Shown: positions 8,075-15,471 of the stretch, one piece after another
Layout: each line of letters starts with the position of its first letter
How positions within the stretch are numbered: position 1 is the first letter of the stretch
Origin: Oscillospiraceae bacterium
GTDB taxonomy: Bacteria; Bacillota; Clostridia; Oscillospirales; Ruminococcaceae
Length of the DNA: 64,000 nucleotides
Reading direction: 5' to 3'
NCBI GenBank assembly: GCA_015067315.1
Contig: SVMR01000003.1
Span: 62,001 to 126,000, forward strand
Notes under the pieces: model-generated
The model's input: the letters and a program-made list of their open reading frames with translations, nothing else
Databases searched by the model: none
Told to the model about the DNA's origin: nothing
Made by a program: the position numbers and the translations under genes

Positions 8075-8103
8075 ATATTATACTTTAAAAACCCGCTTGT
8101 CAA
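8075..8103 (-). promoter_or_regulatory. Promoter of the yicC operon
   Basis: On the minus strand TTGACA (8098-8103) and TAATAT (8075-8080) are 17 bases apart, pointing into a leader of about 110 bases before yicC. Confidence 0.75.
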
Positions 8104-8153
8104 GAAAAACAGCTATTTTTTAGCGGAATATGGCTTTTATAAATTATAATCAC

Positions 8154-8182
8154 TTGACTTTATCAAGTTAAAGGGATATATT
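8154..8182 (+). promoter_or_regulatory. glyS promoter
   Basis: TTGACT (8154-8159), a 17-base spacer and TATATT (8177-8182). The remaining leader of about 48 bases is too short for a T-box. Confidence 0.75.
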
Positions 8183-8236
8183 TATATAATAAGGCGAAAT
8201 GTCAAATCATTACTTTTTTTCAAGGAGTGTTACAAT

Positions 8237-9613
8237 ATGTTGGCAACCGAAAAAACAATGGAAAAAATCGTCGCACTTTGCAAAGGCCGCGGATTCGTTT
8301 ACGCAGGTTCTGAAATTTACGGCGGTCTTTCCAACACCTGGGACTACGGCCCTCTCGGTGTTGAATTTAAAAACAACGTAAAACGCGCCTGGTGGAAAGC
8401 ATTCGTACAGGAAAGCCCCTACAACGTAGGTCTTGACGCAGCGATCCTTATGAATCCCCAGGTTTGGGTAGCTTCCGGCCACGTAGGCGGTTTCTCCGAC
8501 CCCCTTATGGACTGCAAAGCCTGCAAAACCCGCCATAGAGCAGATAAACTTATCGAAGACCAGACCGGAATTTCTCCCGAAGGCTGGGAATTCAGCAGAA
8601 TGAGAGAATTCGTTGATGAAAAGAACGTTGTTTGCCCCAACTGCGGCGCACATGATTTCACCGACATCCGTTCCTTCAACCTTATGTTCAAAACTTTCCA
8701 GGGCGTAACCGAGGACGCAACCAGCCAGATCTATCTCCGTCCCGAAACCGCGCAGGGAATTTTCGTAAACTTCGAAAACGTACAGAGAACCACCCGTAAA
8801 AAACTTCCTTTCGGTATTGCCCAGGTCGGTAAATCCTTCCGTAACGAAATCACTCCCGGAAACTTCACCTTCCGTACCCGTGAATTCGAACAGATGGAAC
8901 TCGAATTCTTCTGCAAACCCGGAACCGATATGGAATGGTTCGCATATTGGAAAGATTACTGCGAAAACTGGCTTCTCCGCCTCGGCATGAAGAAAGAAAA
9001 CCTTCGCCGCCGCGACCATTCTCCGGAAGAACTCTGCTTCTATTCCAAAGGCACCACCGACTTTGAATTCCTCTTCCCCTTCGGCTGGGGCGAACTTTGG
9101 GGCGTTGCGGACAGAACCGACTATGACCTTACCCAGCACAGCAACCATTCCGGCAAAACCCAGGATTATTTCGATCCGGAAACCAACGAAAGATATATTC
9201 CTTACGTTGTTGAACCTTCCCTCGGCGCAGACCGCGTAACCCTTGCGTTCCTCTGCGACGCATACGACGAAGAAGTTGTGGGCGAAAAAGACGTCCGTAC
9301 CGTTCTCCGCCTTCATCCCGCGCTTGCTCCTTTCAAAGCCGCGGTTCTTCCTCTTTCCAAAAAACTTGCGGAAGGCGCCCTTAAAGTTCACGACGAACTT
9401 GCAAAACACTTCATGGTCGATTACGATGAATCCGGCTCCATCGGCAAACGTTACCGCCGCGAAGACGAAATCGGTACTCCTTTCTGCATCACCTATGACT
9501 TCGAATCCGAAGAAGACGGCTGCGTAACCGTCCGTGACCGCGATTCCATGGAACAGGTAAGAATGCCCATCAGCGAACTCGTTTCCTACATCGAAGAAAA
9601 GATCGTATTCTGA
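8237..9613 (+). CDS. glyS: Glycyl-tRNA synthetase (dimeric class II type)
   Basis: A 458-residue alpha2-type glycyl-tRNA synthetase that charges tRNA-Gly. Class II signatures are present: [13 protein letters not shown] with [25 protein letters not shown] (motif 2 region) and [12 protein letters not shown] (motif 3), followed by an anticodon-binding domain with [13 protein letters not shown]. The archaeal/eukaryote-type single-chain form is common in Clostridia and replaces the alpha2-beta2 GlyQS. ATG 8237 follows AAGGAG by 9 bases. It is monocistronic, with its own promoter and terminator. Codons are strongly biased (C-ending, AAC/GAA), as expected for a highly expressed gene. Confidence 0.97.
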   Translation: MLATEKTMEKIVALCKGRGFVYAGSEIYGGLSNTWDYGPLGVEFKNNVKRAWWKAFVQESPYNVGLDAAILMNPQVWVASGHVGGFSDPLMDCKACKTRHRADKLIEDQTGISPEGWEFSRMREFVDEKNVVCPNCGAHDFTDIRSFNLMFKTFQGVTEDATSQIYLRPETAQGIFVNFENVQRTTRKKLPFGIAQVGKSFRNEITPGNFTFRTREFEQMELEFFCKPGTDMEWFAYWKDYCENWLLRLGMKKENLRRRDHSPEELCFYSKGTTDFEFLFPFGWGELWGVADRTDYDLTQHSNHSGKTQDYFDPETNERYIPYVVEPSLGADRVTLAFLCDAYDEEVVGEKDVRTVLRLHPALAPFKAAVLPLSKKLAEGALKVHDELAKHFMVDYDESGSIGKRYRREDEIGTPFCITYDFESEEDGCVTVRDRDSMEQVRMPISELVSYIEEKIVF

Positions 9614-9631
9614 TTTCAGCTGAACCTTAAC

Positions 9632-9668
9632 AAAAAGCCGGAAAAGCAAAGCTTTTCCGGCTTTTTTA
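9632..9668 (+). terminator. glyS terminator
   Basis: A long AAAAAGCCGGAAAAGC / GCTTTTCCGGCTTTTT hairpin with T tail. Confidence 0.93.
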
Positions 9669-9678
9669 CAGCTTTGAC

Positions 9679-9724
9679 CCGGTTGCAACCGGCGGTTGAC
9701 AAATTGAAAAGCGCGGTTTATGGC
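9679..9724 (+). promoter_or_regulatory. Promoter and upstream palindrome of the membrane XRE gene
   Basis: CCGGTTGCAACCGG (9679-9692) is a perfect 14-base palindrome directly upstream of TTGACA (9696-9701), which is followed 17 bases later by a weak TATGGC. The palindrome is a plausible operator for the HTH protein encoded next. Confidence 0.6.
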
Positions 9725-9800
9725 ATTCCACCGCAAAAAAGACTATGATTTCATCAGACGGAGGAAATTTCTTCCGGACTTTTGAACCGAGGTGAAAACA

Positions 9801-10781
9801 ATGATCCTTGCAGATAAAATAATCGAATTAAGAAAAAAAGCAGGATATTCCCAAGAGGAACTTGCCGAAAAAATGGGCGTTTCCCGCCAAAGCGTTTCAA
9901 AATGGGAAGGCGCTCTTTCAATTCCCGATCTTGATAAAATTTTGCTGATGAGCGAAATCTTCGGGGTTTCAACCGATTTTCTTCTTAAAGACGAACTCGG
10001 CGACGAAATTCTTTCTCCGAAGGAGGAAATAAGCGAAAGCACTTTCCGGAAAGTTTCTCTTGAAGAAGCAAACGAATTTATAAAAATCAAGGACGAAACC
10101 GCTCCCATGGTCGCCCTTGGTGTTGTGCTCTGCATTCTTTCTCCGATTATAATGTTCTTCCTTATCGCAATGCAGACCGCAGGAAAAATCGGAATCACCG
10201 AAAACGGAGCCGGCGGAATCGGACTTATAGCGCTGGTGCTTCTTGTTGTGCCAGCTGTGGCGCTTTTTATCACCAGCGGAATGAAGACCGGCCGTTTTGA
10301 ATACCTTGAAAAAGAGCCCATAGAGCTTGCCTACGGCGTTGCGGGAATGGTTAAAGAACGGCAGAACAAACTCCGCGACAAACATATCCGTGACTGCGTA
10401 ATCGGAATCTGCCTTTGCGTTCTTGCGGCTATTCCGCTTTTCATCGGCGCTTTTTTTGAGAAAGCGGACGGAGAAGTTTTAATCGGTCTTTGCCTCACTC
10501 TCATGATCGTTGCCGCGGGAGTTTATATCCTTATCCGAACCGGAATTCCCTGGGCAACAACCGAAAAACTTCTTCAGCAGGACGATTACACCGTTGAAAA
10601 CAAAACACTTGAAAAAAAGCTCGACCCCATAGCTTCGATTTACTGGTGCGTTGTAACCGCGGTCTATCTCGGCTGGAGTTTTTACACAATGGAATGGCAT
10701 AGGACATGGATTATCTGGCCGGTAACGGCGGTTCTTTTCGGAATTTTTGAAGGAATCGTACATCTTACAAACAAAAAATAA
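9801..10781 (+). CDS. Membrane-anchored XRE-family transcriptional regulator
   Basis: A 326-residue protein. Residues about 1-62 form a Cro/C1-type helix-turn-helix (IIELRKKAGYSQEELAEKMGVSRQSVSKWE, PDLDKILLMSEIFGVSTDFLL). The remainder has two hydrophobic hairpins (about 103-125 and 135-160), a soluble stretch, and further membrane segments around 195-240 and 275-320. Such HTH-plus-membrane regulators are common in gut Clostridia; their signals are unknown. ATG 9801 is chosen because GAGGTG at 9789-9794 precedes it by 6 bases; the in-frame GTG at 9792 overlaps that site. Confidence 0.88.
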   Translation: MILADKIIELRKKAGYSQEELAEKMGVSRQSVSKWEGALSIPDLDKILLMSEIFGVSTDFLLKDELGDEILSPKEEISESTFRKVSLEEANEFIKIKDETAPMVALGVVLCILSPIIMFFLIAMQTAGKIGITENGAGGIGLIALVLLVVPAVALFITSGMKTGRFEYLEKEPIELAYGVAGMVKERQNKLRDKHIRDCVIGICLCVLAAIPLFIGAFFEKADGEVLIGLCLTLMIVAAGVYILIRTGIPWATTEKLLQQDDYTVENKTLEKKLDPIASIYWCVVTAVYLGWSFYTMEWHRTWIIWPVTAVLFGIFEGIVHLTNKK

Positions 10782-10787
10782 CCGTTC

Positions 10788-10821
10788 AAAAGCGGGCGGA
10801 AAATTTCCGCCCGCTTTTTGC
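10788..10821 (+). terminator. Terminator of the XRE gene
   Basis: An AAAAGCGGGCGGAAA / TTTCCGCCCGCTTTT hairpin. Confidence 0.92.
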
Positions 10822-10840
10822 CGTTTTTTGTCAATTTAAC

Positions 10841-10869
10841 TTGATACTTCGGGTTTTATGTGGTAGAAT
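10841..10869 (+). promoter_or_regulatory. Promoter of the GNAT gene
   Basis: TTGATA (10841-10846), a 17-base spacer and TAGAAT (10864-10869). Confidence 0.7.
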
Positions 10870-10908
10870 TAAATGTATAATTTTTTTGGTAAAGGCGGTT
10901 AAAGGTTT

Positions 10909-11328
10909 ATGTACGAAATTAAAAAAATTCTTACGGACAGCCCCGAATTCCAGCAGATTGAAAAAGAACTTTTCTTCAAAGGCGAAGAAACCATCGCTCC
11001 CATCGAAACTTTCTGCCACAGCAACGATGTTTCCATCTATGCGGCAATGAACGGCGATTTTGTAACCGGTTTTTGTGTTACAAGCCCTTCGACTTCCGAC
11101 GTTATGAACATTCTTTTCATCGGCGTTCACCCCGATTACAGAAAATCCGGCGTTGCAACCTCTCTTATAAGCGGAGCAATTTCCGACCAGAACCCGAAGG
11201 CTGTTGTTGCCGAAGTTCCCCAATATTCCCTCGATTTCTTCACCAAATACGGCTTTTGGGCGGTTGATTTCGGCGAAGACCTTTCCGGAAAAAACGTTTA
11301 TTATGCAACTTACCGCGTAAAAAAATAA
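10909..11328 (+). CDS. GNAT-family N-acetyltransferase
   Basis: A 139-residue GNAT fold. Strand beta4 and the acetyl-CoA P-loop are seen as NILFIGVHPDYRKSGVATSLI (about 70-90; consensus Q/RxxGxG/A appears as RKSGVA). A C-terminal FFTKYGFWAVDFGED segment is typical of the last beta strands. The acceptor substrate cannot be inferred. AAAGG precedes ATG 10909. It is monocistronic between its own promoter and terminator. Confidence 0.88.
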   Translation: MYEIKKILTDSPEFQQIEKELFFKGEETIAPIETFCHSNDVSIYAAMNGDFVTGFCVTSPSTSDVMNILFIGVHPDYRKSGVATSLISGAISDQNPKAVVAEVPQYSLDFFTKYGFWAVDFGEDLSGKNVYYATYRVKK

Positions 11329-11342
11329 TTCAGCAAAAAAAG

Positions 11343-11374
11343 ATAAAAGCTCCCGTTTTTCGGGAGCTTTTTTT
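11343..11374. terminator. Terminator between GNAT and dockerin genes
   Basis: An AAAGCTCCCG-TTTTT-CGGGAGCTTT hairpin followed by Ts; on the other strand it also ends with a T-rich tract, so it may serve both convergent genes. Confidence 0.88.
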
Positions 11375-12333
11375 CATTTGACCGGAAGTTCTTTTATGAT
11401 TCCGAGAGCGTATTTTCTGATTATGTTCGCGTCCATGGCGGTAATTCTTCCGTCAAGGTCAACGTCGCAAAGGGCAATCTGTTCCTCCGTAGGAACAACC
11501 AGTTTTGCGGAAACAAGCCGCGCAAAATAGGCATCCGCAACGTCAACGCTTCCGCTTCCGTCAAAATCTCCGAAGATTATATTCTCCTCCGGTTTTTCTA
11601 TCGGGATTTCGATTTGGAAATTGAATTTTGATTCCCATTCAAAAGGCTCGAAAAGAAGCATTCCGATGAAGCCGAGAAGGTCTTCAAGGGCGGAACTGTT
11701 GTCCGTATCGAAATCGAATCTGTCGAAAAATCTCACACTGAAATCGTAAACAATATTACTTTCATTTCTTTCTTTGATTTTTATATCTATATCTGCATGC
11801 AGTCCGCCGGCAATTAATTCAAGAGAATTATCGTATGAATTTGACTTTGTCGTATATGTATAATTACCGCTATACTTAAATTTATCTTCCGGGAAAGAAA
11901 ATTTTCCATTTAAAAAGCTTTCTGAAGAATTATAATCGTAGAAATTATAGAAATAGTATCTGTCGCCTGAAATTCTCCACGAGATCAATCCAAGGGTGTA
12001 GATTTTTTCCATTTCCAAATCATAAACAGATTTAATCAAATCCGCGCAGATAACAGTAAGATATTCTTTTGCCAATTCACTATTCATAATGGTCGCCGTC
12101 AGCGCGCTGCTTTTTCCGACGGAAAGCTTTTTTCCGCCGCCGAACATTCCGTGCGAAATAAGCGCGTCCTGCGCCTTTCCGTCCGCATTTTTCTGGTCGA
12201 TGGATTTTGCAAATGCTTCCATCTGCGGGCGGATTATTTCTTCAATACTCCATTCTTCCGACCCAAAGGTTTTTATCGGCGTTATATTGAAAATCATCAA
12301 AAGGCAAAGACAAAACGACAATATCTTTTTCAT
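11374..12333 (-). CDS. Secreted protein with C-terminal type I dockerin domain
   Basis: A 319-residue exported protein. Residues 1-24 are a signal peptide (MKKILSFCLCLLMIFN...). The middle (about 25-245) has no family I recognise; it is rich in Tyr, Asp, Asn and Ser and more AT-rich than its neighbours. Residues about 252-315 form a dockerin with two calcium-loop repeats, GDFDGSGSVDVADA and CDVDLDGRITAMDA, each followed by a helix. Dockerins bind cohesins on cellulosome-like scaffolds or, when intramolecular, other surface proteins. No glycoside hydrolase domain or neighbouring scaffoldin is visible. Translation may be controlled by a hairpin over the ribosome site. Confidence 0.85.
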   Translation of the reverse strand: MKKILSFCLCLLMIFNITPIKTFGSEEWSIEEIIRPQMEAFAKSIDQKNADGKAQDALISHGMFGGGKKLSVGKSSALTATIMNSELAKEYLTVICADLIKSVYDLEMEKIYTLGLISWRISGDRYYFYNFYDYNSSESFLNGKFSFPEDKFKYSGNYTYTTKSNSYDNSLELIAGGLHADIDIKIKERNESNIVYDFSVRFFDRFDFDTDNSSALEDLLGFIGMLLFEPFEWESKFNFQIEIPIEKPEENIIFGDFDGSGSVDVADAYFARLVSAKLVVPTEEQIALCDVDLDGRITAMDANIIRKYALGIIKELPVK

Positions 12334-12459
12334 TTTTCCTCCTGTTTTTTCGCCGAACAGGAGTCTTTATTCTCTTTCAGGGAAAGAGAATACGGGACGT
12401 CCCGTATTCTCTTTCAGGGAAAGAGAATACGGGACGTCCCGTCGAAAGTTTCGTTTATT
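12334..12459 (-). promoter_or_regulatory. Structured leader of the dockerin gene with sequestered ribosome site
   Basis: Reading the minus strand, CTCCTGTT (12356-12363) pairs with AACAGGAG (12339-12346), whose AGGAG is the Shine-Dalgarno of the gene starting at 12333. Upstream of this hairpin are the two 37-base palindromic units at 12369-12442. The predicted start point is near 12459, so all of this would be transcribed. Confidence 0.65.
12369..12442. repeat. Two exact tandem 37-bp units, each made of two palindromes
   Basis: Units 12369-12405 and 12406-12442 are identical. Each contains ATTCTCTTTC-AGG-GAAAGAGAAT (10-base stem, 3-base loop) followed by the perfect 14-base palindrome ACGGGACGTCCCGT. 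The array can form four hairpins on either strand. Confidence 0.93.
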
Positions 12460-12465
12460 TATTTT

Positions 12466-12494
12466 ATTTTAGCATACAATTCCCGCGGGAGCAA
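12466..12494 (-). promoter_or_regulatory. Probable promoter of the dockerin gene
   Basis: On the minus strand TTGCTC (12489-12494) and TAAAAT (12466-12471) with 17 bases between them. The -35 is weak. The -35 overlaps a CCCGCGGG palindrome. Confidence 0.5.
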
Positions 12495-12787
12495 TACCCG
12501 AACGGAGGAATATTTTTTATCTCCCCTTGAGGGGAGGTAAATCCGCCCGTTTTTGGATTGGACAGGGTTTATCCCTCATCCGTCACGCTTTATTCTTTTG
12601 GCGTGACACCTTCCCCCAAGGGAAGGCTTACCCTCCGGGTTTCATTTTTTGCGGGCGACCACAAGGGTCGCCCCTACGGAGTTCCAATTAACTTCCGGCT
12701 TTACATTTGAAAGAATCCCTCCGTCATTTCCTGCGGAAATGCCACCTCCCTTTGACAAGGGAGGCAAATGCCCGACCGGAAGGCTAA
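12495..12787. repeat. Intergenic cluster of dispersed palindromic repeats
   Basis: No gene is seen. Recognisable pieces are CTCCCCTTGAGGGGAG (12522-12537); the CCGTCACGC / GCGTGAC module at 12572-12606 followed by CCTTCCCCCAAGGGAAGG; a GGGCGACC/GGTCGCCC pair at 12652-12673; and a CCCTCCGTCA ... CTCCCTTTGACAAGGGAGG module at 12719-12766. All have relatives elsewhere in the window (25.8, 51.8, 53.5, 55.4 and 58.7 kb). Confidence 0.75.
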
Positions 12788-12823
12788 ATAAAAAAGCCGC
12801 TCTTGCGAGCGGCTCTTTTTTTG
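12788..12823 (-). terminator. Terminator of the metNIQ operon
   Basis: On the minus strand GAGCCGCTC-GCAA-GAGCGGCTC-type hairpin followed by a T run, just after the metQ stop at 12835. Confidence 0.92.
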
Positions 12824-12834
12824 TTAATCTTTAA

Positions 12835-13635
12835 TCAGAAAACCGGAACAACGGAAACGCCGTAGTTTTCTTCGATGAATGCGCGAACTTCTTCGGAGCA
12901 GATTGCTTCGATGAGAGCAAGAGTTTTTTCGGTTGCTTCTTCGCCGTTTCTTACTGCGATGATGTTGCCGTAAATCTGTGCTGCTTCGGAATCTTTTGCT
13001 TCGGTTTCAAGAACGGTGCCGTCGATTCCTGCGCCGATTGCGTAGTTGCCGTTGATTACTGCAAAGTCAACGTCTGCAAGGATGTTGGGGAGCTGTGCTG
13101 CTTCTGCTTCCATGATTTCGAGGTTGAGGGGGTTTTCAACGATATCGAGAACAGTGATGTTGAAGCCTTTGGAATCGTCAACGGTGATAAGACCGAGATC
13201 CTGGAGGAGGTAGAGTGCGCGTGCTTCGTTGGAACCGTCGTTGGGAACTGCGATTACTGCGCCTTCTGCGATTGCATCGAGGGAAGCGGTTTTTCCGGGA
13301 TAGATTCCGAGGGGTTCGTAATGAACAACTGCTGCGGAAACGATATCGGTGCCGTGTTCTGCGTTATAGGTATCGAGGTAAGGGGTATGCTGGAAATAGT
13401 TAGCGTCGATTTCGCCTGCGGTAAGGGTTTCGTTAGGAAGAACGTAGTCGGTGAATTCTACGATTTCAAGGGTCCAGCCGTCTGCTGCAAGAACTTCTTT
13501 TGCAACTTCAAGGATTTCTGCATGGGGAGCAGGGGAAGCGCCTACTTTGATGACGTTTGCTTCATCTTCTTTGGAGCATGCTGCGAAGCTGAGTACAAGA
13601 ACGAGTGCAAGTGCGATAGCGATAATTTTTTTCAT
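12835..13635 (-). CDS. metQ: Methionine ABC transporter substrate-binding lipoprotein
   Basis: A 266-residue NlpA/MetQ-family lipoprotein that captures D/L-methionine outside the membrane for MetNI. The signal peptide MKKIIAIALALVLVLSFAAC ends in a lipobox cysteine at residue 20. It continues with VIKVGASPAPHAEIL, the YFQHTPYLDTYN segment and DFAVINGNYAIGAG, all MetQ hallmarks. ATG 13635 is preceded by AAAGGAG at 8 bases; a longer upstream reading without a ribosome site is rejected. Third gene of metN-metI-metQ. Confidence 0.95.
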   Translation of the reverse strand: MKKIIAIALALVLVLSFAACSKEDEANVIKVGASPAPHAEILEVAKEVLAADGWTLEIVEFTDYVLPNETLTAGEIDANYFQHTPYLDTYNAEHGTDIVSAAVVHYEPLGIYPGKTASLDAIAEGAVIAVPNDGSNEARALYLLQDLGLITVDDSKGFNITVLDIVENPLNLEIMEAEAAQLPNILADVDFAVINGNYAIGAGIDGTVLETEAKDSEAAQIYGNIIAVRNGEEATEKTLALIEAICSEEVRAFIEENYGVSVVPVF

Positions 13636-13657
13636 GGTGTTTTCTCCTTTTATGAGA

Positions 13658-14326
13658 TTATTTGTTTCGTTTATCAATTTTCTTTGCCGCAATTTCAAAT
13701 GCCATCTGGATGGCCTGAACGATTACAACAATAAGAACAACTGTTACCCACATAACGTCCGCCTGATATCTGTGGTGTCCGTAGCGGATTGCGATATCGC
13801 CGAGACCGCCGGCACCGAAGGCGCCCGCCATTGCGGAATAGCCTATCAGGGTTATTGTGGTGATTGAAAATCCTCTTATGAGGGAAGGAACAGCTTCGGG
13901 AAGAAGAACTTTTCCGGCAATCTGCCAGTTTGTTGCGCCCATTGTTTTGGCTGCTTCCACAACGCCGGGATCAACTTCCTGCAATGCTGTTTCGACCATT
14001 CTTGCAACGAAAGGCGCCGCCGCAATGGTCAGCGGAACAATTGCCGCAACCGGACCGATCGCTTTTCCGACGATAGCTCTTGTAAGCGGAATTACCGCAA
14101 CGATAAGAATTACGAAAGGAATTGAACGTCCGATATTGATTATTGTTCCAAGGACGGTGTTAACCGTTTTGTTGGGGCTTATGCCTCTGGCGTCGGTCGC
14201 TACCATGATGACGCCGAGCGGAAGCCCGATAACATAAGCAAAGATTGTTGAAGCGAAGGTCATGAGCAAGGTTTCATAAGTTCCTTCAAGAAGCATATCT
14301 TTGTATTCAAGGAAGAATTCCATCAT
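13658..14326 (-). CDS. metI: Methionine ABC transporter permease
   Basis: A 222-residue inner-membrane permease with five or so hydrophobic segments and the BPD-transport EAA loop VVEAAKTMGATNWQIAGKVLLPEA (about 140-163), which contacts the MetN ATPase. GRSIPFVILIVAVIPLTR is typical of MetI. The start overlaps metN by 4 bases; GGAGGTG lies 7 bases upstream. It forms the pore of the methionine importer. Confidence 0.96.
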   Translation of the reverse strand: MMEFFLEYKDMLLEGTYETLLMTFASTIFAYVIGLPLGVIMVATDARGISPNKTVNTVLGTIINIGRSIPFVILIVAVIPLTRAIVGKAIGPVAAIVPLTIAAAPFVARMVETALQEVDPGVVEAAKTMGATNWQIAGKVLLPEAVPSLIRGFSITTITLIGYSAMAGAFGAGGLGDIAIRYGHHRYQADVMWVTVVLIVVIVQAIQMAFEIAAKKIDKRNK

Positions 14327-15081
14327 TCGGCATCACCTCCTTCGGCGATGTTGGAGATTCCGAGAAGAAGTTTTGTTGCGCTGTGCCGGGGGTTTGCAAG
14401 AACTTCGTCGGTGGCTCCCTGTTCAACAAGTTCGCCTTCGTTTATTACAGCCACATGGCGGCAGATCGATTTTACAACACCGATTTCATGGGTGATTATG
14501 AAAACGGTAACTCCAAGCTTTTCGTTGATGTCTTTAAGCAGCTTGAGGATCGCCTTTGTTGTAAGGGAATCCAATGCGGAAGTGGGTTCGTCGCAAAGAA
14601 GGATCGAAGGGTTGTTTGCAAGGGCTCTTGCGATTGCAACTCTCTGCATCTGTCCGCCGGAAAGCTGGGAAGGATATGCGTCGGCTTTGTTTTCAAGTCC
14701 GACAAGAGCAAGAAGCTCGTCGATTTTTTTGTTTCTTTCTTCTTTTTTAACACCGCTTAATTCAAGAGGAAAACCGATGTTGTCCCGAACCGTTCTCTGC
14801 ATCAGGAGGTGATATCCCTGGAAGATAACGCCGACCCTTTTGCGAAGTTCGATGTTTTCCTTTCCGGAAAGTTCGGTTATATTTTTTCCTTCAATATAAA
14901 TTGCGCCGCTTGTTGGTTTTTCAAGCTGGGCAATGCAGCGAAGGAGCGTTGATTTACCGGCACCGCTCATACCGATCACGCCGAAGATATCTCCCGCTTC
15001 AACATTGGTTGAAACCGAACGGAGAGCATGAACTTCGTTTGAAGTTTTAAAGATCTTCGACAGGTTTTCAATACGTATCAA
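14323..15081 (-). CDS. metN: Methionine ABC transporter ATP-binding protein
   Basis: A 252-residue ABC ATPase. Walker A GMSGAGKST, signature LSGGQMQRVAIARAL and Walker B ILLCDEPTSALD are visible; FIITHEIGVVKSICRHVAVIN is characteristic of MetN. It is shorter than enterobacterial MetN (about 340) because the regulatory C-terminal ACT-like domain is missing, so substrate trans-inhibition may be absent. The start is TTG 15081, 9 bases after AAGGAG; the longer frame would run through the T-box terminator. First gene of the operon. Confidence 0.94.
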   Translation of the reverse strand: MIRIENLSKIFKTSNEVHALRSVSTNVEAGDIFGVIGMSGAGKSTLLRCIAQLEKPTSGAIYIEGKNITELSGKENIELRKRVGVIFQGYHLLMQRTVRDNIGFPLELSGVKKEERNKKIDELLALVGLENKADAYPSQLSGGQMQRVAIARALANNPSILLCDEPTSALDSLTTKAILKLLKDINEKLGVTVFIITHEIGVVKSICRHVAVINEGELVEQGATDEVLANPRHSATKLLLGISNIAEGGDAE

Positions 15082-15125
15082 TCTTATCTTCTCCTTAAAA
15101 ATTTTCCTTTTTGACGGGATATAAA

Positions 15126-15408
15126 AAAGCTCCCGTCCTGTTAAAAGGACGAGAGCGCAAAACTCACGTGTTACCACCTTTTTTCGCCGCAACATTGCTG
15201 TTACAGCCTCATCGGGTACTTTTATTTATACCCTATCGCTTTAACGGGCGAACCCCGTCGCAGCCTTACCGCAAAAGCGGCTCGGTGCGCAACTCCAAGG
15301 CCATCTTCAGCGCGATCTGTTCGTTTCCCTTTCAGCAACCGGGAAATCTCTGTGGCCGCATCCTGCGCTTACTCTTCTCTTCATTGTCTTTCGGATATTC
15401 AGCTTAAT
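15126..15408 (-). ncRNA. T-box riboswitch, methionine-specific, upstream of metNIQ
   Basis: On the minus strand the leader starts near 15408. It contains the stem I elements AATGAAGAGAAGAGTAAGCG (15364-15383), the CCGGTTGCTGAAAG region, and GCTGAAGATGGCCTTGGAG, where ATG fits the methionine specifier codon. The T-box proper, AAGGTGGTAACACG (15167-15180), has a TGGT bulge complementary to an ACCA tRNA end. It precedes a GCTCTCGTCCT/AGGACGGGAGC terminator with T tail (15126-15156). Uncharged tRNA-Met should stabilise the antiterminator and switch on the importer. Confidence 0.93.
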
Positions 15409-15414
15409 GAGTGC

Positions 15415-15443
15415 ATTATATACCCCTTTTAAAAGAATGTCAA
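15415..15443 (-). promoter_or_regulatory. Consensus promoter of the T-box/metNIQ transcript
   Basis: On the minus strand TTGACA (15438-15443), 17 bases, TATAAT (15415-15420): a perfect consensus match placing the start at about 15408. Confidence 0.92.
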
Positions 15444-15471
15444 CACTTTTTTGAAAAAATTTTTCAATGCT

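Noticed and set aside
8160..8236. Possible glycine T-box before glyS
   Set aside because: The leader after the promoter is under 50 bases and has no AGGGTGG-type box; the same holds for trpS and proS.
8210..9736. 508-codon open frame on the minus strand opposite glyS
   Set aside because: It is a complementary-strand shadow of a gene with strong codon bias; it has no ribosome site and Phe/Gly/Val-rich low-information protein sequence.
12369..12442. Direct repeat that might be a CRISPR
   Set aside because: The two 37-base units are directly adjacent with no spacers and consist of palindromes; no cas genes are nearby.
14323..15195. Longer metN start at 15195
   Set aside because: It would place coding sequence across the T-box antiterminator and terminator.
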